From NCBI GenBank assembly GCA_022449325.1, contig JAKUSK010000004.1:1-36061 (forward strand): a stretch of 36,061 nucleotides of DNA, given 5' to 3'. Source of the DNA: Nitrososphaerales archaeon. GTDB taxonomy: Archaea; Thermoproteota; Nitrososphaeria; Nitrososphaerales; UBA57. The notes below the pieces were generated by a model. The model saw only the letters and a program-made list of their open reading frames with translations, was not told the origin of the DNA and made no database searches. The translations under genes were made by a program, and so were the position numbers. Each line of letters starts with the position of its first letter. Position 1 is the first letter of the stretch. Below, one piece after another: positions 30,599 through 36,061 of the stretch.

Positions 30599-32083
30599 TT
30601 ATGCTGCGCCTCCTGAGACTAAAGATGCGTAGAAAGTCGATATTGGATTTGCCACGTCCAGAATCAACCAAGGAGCAATAAGTGTAAGAACTAACGGAAC
30701 AAGATATAAGATAAGAGCTAGAGTGGAAATATTACTCAAATCCCATTTTTTGGTACCTGGTTTTATGTCTGACATGACGACACGGCGTAACATCCACAAG
30801 AAATAACCAACAGTAATAGCAGGTACAGCAACAATCAATGCATAAATTGTATTAACCTGAATTGCTCCAAGAATTACCAGATATTCGCTTATGAAAGTAC
30901 TAAAGATCGGAATACACATAGCGGCCATAGAGCCCAAAATTAAAAGAGTGGCCAACCTAGGACTGGAAAATTTCAATCCTTTAATGACAGTGATATTACG
31001 TGTGCCTGTAGCTTCGTGTAGATATCCAGACAACATGAACATAATTCCTACTGCAGCAGCGTGAGTAAACATTTGGAATATTGAACCAGAAATTCCGAAA
31101 ACAGTTCCAGTAAAGGCACCGACCATAACAAATCCCATATGGTTGACACTAGTCAATGCAATCATTTTCTTGATATCAGTTTGAACAATTGCTACTATTG
31201 CGCCGTAAAACATAGTAATTATTCCAACAAGAATAAAGATCCAAGCGTATTGAGCGGATGCTTCGGGAAGAAGGCCGATGTTGAAACGTAGAAATCCATA
31301 ACCGCCCATCTTCAACAGTAAACCTGCAAGAAATACACTAATTGGAGCAGGAGCTTCAACATGTGCATCTGGAAGCCAGGTATGGAATGGGACTACAGGA
31401 AGTTTAACGCCAAAGCCAATGAAGAAAAGTACTGAAGAAATTACTTGAAGGCTTAATGGGATTTTTCCAGCAACTTCAGGAATGTTAAATGAATGTGGTG
31501 CGACGTTGAAATAAATGAGAATAAATGCAAGAAGCATGAAAATACTTCCCACGAAAGTAAACAAGAAGAATTTCATTGCAGCATAGCGTTTACGTGGACC
31601 TCCCCAAATTCCTATAAATAGAAACATTGGAATCAATACTATATCCCAGAAAACATAGAACAGAATCATGTTTAATTGAGTGAATACACCCATTATCGAT
31701 CCTTGGAAAATGAAAATCATAGAATAATAAAGGACTTTACGATCTTCGATTAAATCTCGTGAACCGAATAAAACTAACAAAGTTAAGATCGAAGTAATGA
31801 GAACAAGTGGTCCACTAAGACCATCCATACCAACTAAATAGTCAATACCGAAATTACCGATAATTGATATAGGGCCTTCGACAAAATTATATTCGCCGCC
31901 GCTGCCATTTGTTAGAATTAGTCCATAAGAATAGAAAGTAATTGCTAATTCGATTAATGCAACTATAATGGCATAATGAATTATGTATTTTTGAGAGTTC
32001 TTGAATAACAATGGAATAGCAAGACCGGCTAAAATAGGCATGGCAATTAGAACAGAAATAAGTGGAAAACTAGCATCTACCAT
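30599..32083 (-). CDS. nuoM: NADH-quinone oxidoreductase subunit M
   Basis: Antiporter-like subunit of complex I. About 494 residues from ATG at 32083, placed after GGGTGA (32094-32089); GTG 32092 and ATG 32086 are alternatives. Fourteen or so helices. LFYVFWDIVLIPMFLFIG puts Asp147 where bacterial NuoM has the key Glu (FWE), while KLPVVPFHTWLPDAHVEAP keeps the conserved Lys and the HTWLPDAH signature. QTDIKKMIALTSVNHMG and HAAAVGIMFMLSGYL are further family blocks. It lies between nuoL and nuoN. Confidence 0.94.
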   Translation of the reverse strand: MVDASFPLISVLIAMPILAGLAIPLLFKNSQKYIIHYAIIVALIELAITFYSYGLILTNGSGGEYNFVEGPISIIGNFGIDYLVGMDGLSGPLVLITSILTLLVLFGSRDLIEDRKVLYYSMIFIFQGSIMGVFTQLNMILFYVFWDIVLIPMFLFIGIWGGPRKRYAAMKFFLFTFVGSIFMLLAFILIYFNVAPHSFNIPEVAGKIPLSLQVISSVLFFIGFGVKLPVVPFHTWLPDAHVEAPAPISVFLAGLLLKMGGYGFLRFNIGLLPEASAQYAWIFILVGIITMFYGAIVAIVQTDIKKMIALTSVNHMGFVMVGAFTGTVFGISGSIFQMFTHAAAVGIMFMLSGYLHEATGTRNITVIKGLKFSSPRLATLLILGSMAAMCIPIFSTFISEYLVILGAIQVNTIYALIVAVPAITVGYFLWMLRRVVMSDIKPGTKKWDLSNISTLALILYLVPLVLTLIAPWLILDVANPISTFYASLVSGGAA

Positions 32084-32088
32084 CATAA

Positions 32089-34188
32089 TCACCCGAGTAA
32101 TATTATCAATGCGATAATTCCTAATGTAAAGACGAAGACATATTGTTCAGCAATACCTGTTTGAAGTTTTCTTATATTATGTGAAAGGAAAATATTCAAA
32201 TTAGCAATTCGGGTAGCAGTTCCATCTACAACATATCGATCGAATCGACCTCCAAGTTTTGAAGAAGAAATAGAATAATTAGGGACTACGATATTGAGTT
32301 TAGATAGAGTTCCTGTTTCTATATATTTATCAGTGAATTTCGATAGTCTTAACGAACCGTTGATGAAAACAATGTAATAGAGAGAATTAATATACCAACG
32401 ATTTTCGAAGAAAGTTTGTAATTTAGATAGAATTGGAATACTAGTTATTACTTGGTTAGGGGACATTCTGTTGCCTATATAGAACAGATAACTAGATCCA
32501 CAGCCAATTATAACCGCAATAATGGAAGTAGAAACTGCTATACGATTAAGAGAAAATTCGTGGTGTTTAATTTCCATATGAACTGAATGTTCAAGATGAT
32601 GAGCTAAAGAACCCTCAAGAAATCCTTCAACAGTTGGACCAGTAAGACCAATACCAAGAGTGAGGATTGCAAGAATTACATAAGGAGCATACATGATAAC
32701 AGGAGCCTCATGAACATGTTTGCCACTAGATTCCATTTTCTTGATATGGTTACTTGGTTTTCCAAAGAAGATCATTCCAATCATTCTGAAACTATAAAAT
32801 GCAGTCATAACTGCGGTGATACTTGCAATAGCATAAAGAGAGATCAGCATAAGAGAGCTTTCTACGCCAAGTATAGAAGCTAATATTGCATCTTTACTCC
32901 AGAAACCACTAAGGAAAGGAATACCTGCCAAAGACCCAGCTGCAATAGTCATCGCAACAAAAGTTATACGCATTTTAGTTCGAAGGCCTCCCATCTCAGT
33001 CATATATTTAGTATGCGTGCCATGAATTATTGCACCAGCTGCCATGAACAATGCAGCTTTGAATATAGCATGGCTGGTTAAATGGAAGAATCCTGCAGTA
33101 TAAGCAAAGACGAAATCACTAGTCAATCCTGCGACACCGAATGCCAACATCATGTAACCAATTTGAGAAACTGTTGAATAAGCAAGAACTTTTTTGAGTT
33201 CTTTAGAGACCATAGCTTGAGATGCAGCTAAGAATGCAGTGATTGCACCTATCCAGGCAACAAATTCAAAGAACGGCATTATCGTAGCAACATTCTCTAC
33301 AGCAGTTACAAAGATAGGTCCGATACGGGCAATTAGAAAGACTCCAGCTTTTACCATTGTTGCGGCATGAATCAAAGCAGATACAGAAGTTGGACCAGCC
33401 ATAGCATCAGGCAACCATTCTTGTAAAGGAAATTGTGCAGATTTACCAATAGCTCCTCCGAATATGAATAAAGCGACAGGAATCAACAATCCTGACTGGG
33501 CCAAGTCTACAGCCCAACCGTGGCTTTCAGACAATTTAACAAAATCAAAAGTTCCTGAGAAGAAGAATAAGGTCAAGATTCCAATGAGAAATGAGACATC
33601 GCCAACTCGTGTCATGAGAAAAGCCTTGCTGCCTGCGTGTGTAGGAGAGAATGCAAGAGGAATTCCCCAGGCTTTTTGTCCAACAGTTCCAACATAATCT
33701 TTTTTCAGATCTTTATTCCAGAAACTGATCAAGCCATATGAACATAAACCTACACCTTCCCAACCAAAGAATAGTTGAAGGAAGTTATCAGATAGAATAA
33801 TGAGTTGCATGCTTCCTATAAAGAAAACCATCAAGAACCAATATCGTGTCATGTTTTCCTCTCCTTTCATGTATCCGAGGCTGTAAATCATAATTGAGAA
33901 TGATAACCATCCGACTATATTCGCCATGAGTATACTTAATGGATCAGCTAAAACACCAGCAGTAATGTCCAATGCCGCAATCCACATAACTTGATGGTGG
34001 AATGATTCTCCTGCGATTGCAATAGGAAGCATCAATGCACAAAGAATTGCAGAGACTAAAGTGGTAGATATTGCATAGTAATCTCTTATTCGATCACCGA
34101 AACGAGCAATAACGGGCATTAATAATGCGCCGAGAATTGGAACGGCAAATACCAGCCATGGAATTAAGTAATTAATTTCTGCAGCCAT
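32089..34188 (-). CDS. nuoL: NADH-quinone oxidoreductase subunit L
   Basis: Largest antiporter-like subunit, at the distal end of the membrane arm. 699 residues against about 613 in E. coli, because of a long C-terminal extension typical of archaeal homologs. [19 protein letters not shown] carries the conserved Glu, [31 protein letters not shown]-type sequence (here [15 protein letters not shown]) the Lys region, and [18 protein letters not shown] precedes the tail. The ATG overlaps the stop of the previous gene (TAATG). About 16 helices. Confidence 0.95.
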   Translation of the reverse strand: [699 protein letters not shown]

Positions 34189-35717
34189 TATGCCATACCT
34201 CCGAAAGTAGACTGAAGTAATGGAATAAGATTATCAGTAATGACGGAAGGGAAAACTCCAATCAGAAGAGTCAAAGCGCAAAGGAATAATAATGGAATAG
34301 TCATTAATGGTGAAGGATCTTTTAGATTCTCAAAGTCTTTTGGAAGTGTGCCAAAGAATACTTTACGCATAGTAAGTAATGCATAACCTGCAGTAATTGG
34401 CGTACCAGCAAGTGCAAGGGCTGCTATAATTAGTTTGAATGTAGAGCCGCTTTCTAAAGCTCCTCCGAATGCACCTGCAAATATCATCCATTCAGATTGA
34501 AAGCCATTAGTGGGTGGAACGCCTACGATCGCGAGGAATCCAATCATTGCAGCAATACCTGTTATAGGGAGTTTACTGCCAAGACCTCCTAATTTTCTAA
34601 TACTCCTAATACCGCCAGTTTGCATAATTATTGAACCTGCAGCCATAAACAGAAGAGCTTTACCTGTACCGTGGCTGACATAGTGGAATACTGAACCAGT
34701 TACGCCAAGGTAATAGAGGGAACCCATACCAAAAATAATGTATCCCATTTGACTAACACTGGAATAAGCCAGCAGTCGTTTCAGATCGTCTTGTGAATAA
34801 GCCATAAGTCCTCCATAAATCATTGTAAGTAGTCCCCATAATGTGATAACCAGTACAATACTTTGATAAATCGATGGAAGAATAAACACAAATATTCGAA
34901 GGAAAGCATATGCACCAATGCCGATCATGGCAGGAGAAAGTAAAGCACTAATTGGAGTTGGTGATTCTGCATGTGCATATGGTAACCAAACATGAAGACC
35001 TGCAGCGGCAAGTTTCATAAGAAGACCAAAACTAATTGCAATTGCAACCCAGATTCTTATTGAATTAGGTAATCCACTTTCAGCAATTTCTGCAAAATTA
35101 AAACTACCTCCAAAATATCCAACAGTTAGGATTCCAGCAAGTAAAGAAACTGCACCAACATGTGTCCACAAAAAGTACATAACAGAAATTTTTGCTCTTT
35201 CTCCATAACCGAATTCGGAGATTAAAAAGAATGATGGAATCAACATTAGCTCAAAGAAGATATAAAATTGAATCAAGTTGGTAGCGAGTACGGTACCCAA
35301 CATACCTGCAGCATAGATAACATACAAACTGTAATACAAAGCCATTTTTCTATTCATAGCATCGACAGAGAATTTCTTTTTATTTTCATGAAATTCTTCA
35401 CGGACCCGATGTTCCATGTATGGCATGGAGTAAACTGCCAAAGTAGTTGACAAAATCATTATAATCGCAGCAAATGGGAAACTTAATCCGTCAAGATGAA
35501 GTCCAAACTCGCCAATTGGATTCCAAGAATATGTTTCTAGGCGTGTATTTGTGAACAATGAGCCATTATTGTCCATTCCTGAGTACAACACTAAACCAGT
35601 ACTATAAAGCATAATTACGAAGGCAAGCCAGCCAACGTTCTTACCCATTCTAAGTCCAATGAAATAAACTAATGGAGCAAGTAGTATAGGAAGGAAAACA
35701 GATTGTAGTAAGAGCAA
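34188..35717 (-). CDS. Second NuoM-like antiporter subunit of complex I
   Basis: 509 residues, a NuoM/MrpD-type subunit distinct from the nuoM downstream. FYIFFELMLIPSFFLISEFG has Glu156 as in bacterial NuoM; GLLMKLAAAGLHVWLPYAHAESPTPISALL has the Lys and the LPxAHAEAP-like block, with Tyr in place of Asp. SQDDLKRLLAYSSVSQMG and YHYVSHGTGKALLF follow the antiporter fold. Start is TTG at 35717. Having two NuoM-like proteins plus NuoL and NuoN gives four antiporter-like subunits rather than three. Confidence 0.9.
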   Translation of the reverse strand: MLLLQSVFLPILLAPLVYFIGLRMGKNVGWLAFVIMLYSTGLVLYSGMDNNGSLFTNTRLETYSWNPIGEFGLHLDGLSFPFAAIIMILSTTLAVYSMPYMEHRVREEFHENKKKFSVDAMNRKMALYYSLYVIYAAGMLGTVLATNLIQFYIFFELMLIPSFFLISEFGYGERAKISVMYFLWTHVGAVSLLAGILTVGYFGGSFNFAEIAESGLPNSIRIWVAIAISFGLLMKLAAAGLHVWLPYAHAESPTPISALLSPAMIGIGAYAFLRIFVFILPSIYQSIVLVITLWGLLTMIYGGLMAYSQDDLKRLLAYSSVSQMGYIIFGMGSLYYLGVTGSVFHYVSHGTGKALLFMAAGSIIMQTGGIRSIRKLGGLGSKLPITGIAAMIGFLAIVGVPPTNGFQSEWMIFAGAFGGALESGSTFKLIIAALALAGTPITAGYALLTMRKVFFGTLPKDFENLKDPSPLMTIPLLFLCALTLLIGVFPSVITDNLIPLLQSTFGGMA

Positions 35718-35724
35718 ACTCAGA

Positions 35725-36033
35725 TCAACCTCGTAATTTCTTCAGTTCTAGAACGTCGATGTCATTATTTAGTCTGAAAGCTTGAACGATGATTGCCAGA
35801 CCAACCGCTGCTTCAGTAGCAGCTAAGGCAATAGCAAATAGAGAAAAGGTTTGGCCGGTGAGTAATGGTGTATCGTAATATCGAGCAAAAGCGACGAAAT
35901 TGATAATAGCTGCGTTAATAATAATTTCGACAGAGAAAAGTAAACGGATTGCATTTCTTTTTGCAATAAGACCGTAAACACCTACAGACAACAATGCTAG
36001 TGATACAATAAAGTAATTGATTAGAGGTTCCAA
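35725..36033 (-). CDS. nuoK: NADH-quinone oxidoreductase subunit K
   Basis: Small three-helix subunit that links the proton path of complex I. 102 residues from TTG at 36033, preceded by AGGTGAT. From this start the sequence aligns residue for residue with E. coli NuoK (M-x-P-L start, then GL-x-x-RN at 21-27), and Glu36 (SVEIIINA) falls at the known essential position; Glu74 is in AATEAAVG. A GTG nine bases upstream is the alternative. It is the first complete nuo gene; earlier members of the operon lie beyond the window. Confidence 0.93.
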   Translation of the reverse strand: MEPLINYFIVSLALLSVGVYGLIAKRNAIRLLFSVEIIINAAIINFVAFARYYDTPLLTGQTFSLFAIALAATEAAVGLAIIVQAFRLNNDIDVLELKKLRG

Positions 36034-36061
36034 AAGAATCACCTATTTTCAAATTTAGCCA

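Noticed and set aside
1..36061. CRISPR arrays, insertion sequences, prophage
   Set aside because: No regularly spaced repeats, transposase or integrase motifs, or phage genes were seen on either strand.

Overview
The window is a dense, AT-rich archaeal chromosome segment and most likely comes from a marine ammonia-oxidising thaumarchaeon (Nitrososphaerota, Nitrosopumilaceae type). This assignment is inference. It rests on archaeal ribosomal protein and RNA polymerase subunit families (eL18, RpoD, RpoN), isopentenyl phosphate kinase with type 2 IPP isomerase, archaeal PheS/PheT and TrpRS, tRNA genes with introns outside the canonical site, a 5S rRNA gene with no 16S or 23S gene beside it, and a complex I gene order of the NuoK-M-L-M-N type. 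No transposon, integrase, phage gene or CRISPR array was seen.

Layout. 1-6881 (minus) is a long informational and isoprenoid operon: rpoD, eL18, uL13, uS9, rpoN, enolase, uS2, mevalonate kinase, isopentenyl phosphate kinase and type 2 IPP isomerase, the last cut by the window edge. 6985-8495 (plus) holds uS13, uS4 and uS11, which in many archaea precede rpoD in one operon but here diverge from it. 8532-10298 is glmS. 10302-10686 (minus) holds a CDGSH iron-sulfur protein and an intron-containing tRNA-Val. 10760-16011 holds larC (plus) facing a minus-strand series of peroxiredoxin, TusA, DsrE-like, an unknown protein, 5-formyl-THF cyclo-ligase, LarE and LarB. This looks like a nickel-pincer nucleotide cofactor set joined to sulfur-carrier proteins.

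16194-19812 holds an unknown protein, an SDR/NmrA-like protein with a membrane tail, two tandem paralogous membrane proteins, and a divergent regulator-like protein. The last carries a CarH-like Wx9EH cobalamin-binding module without a MerR domain. 19831-19989 is a tRNA-Trp with two introns. 20039-22824 holds coaD, map, a zinc-ribbon protein and a DUF1512-like protein. 22890-23004 is 5S rRNA. 23040-27400 is trpS-pheS-pheT, followed by a membrane-anchored cyclophilin. 27984-28301 has no gene but holds a GC-enriched stretch with helices, a candidate ncRNA. 28302-29165 is a prenyl diphosphate synthase, and 29149-36033 (minus) is nuoK-nuoM2-nuoL-nuoM-nuoN.

How it fits together. The mevalonate kinase, IPK and IDI2 genes and the distant prenyl synthase belong to the archaeal lipid pathway. 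The ribosomal, polymerase, tRNA, 5S and synthetase genes are core expression machinery. The nuo genes encode proton-pumping membrane subunits of complex I. The parts most worth following up are the LarB/C/E plus TusA/DsrE neighbourhood, the cobalamin-binding regulator with its divergent promoter, the tRNA introns (one resembling a C/D guide RNA), and the unexplained structured region before the prenyl synthase.
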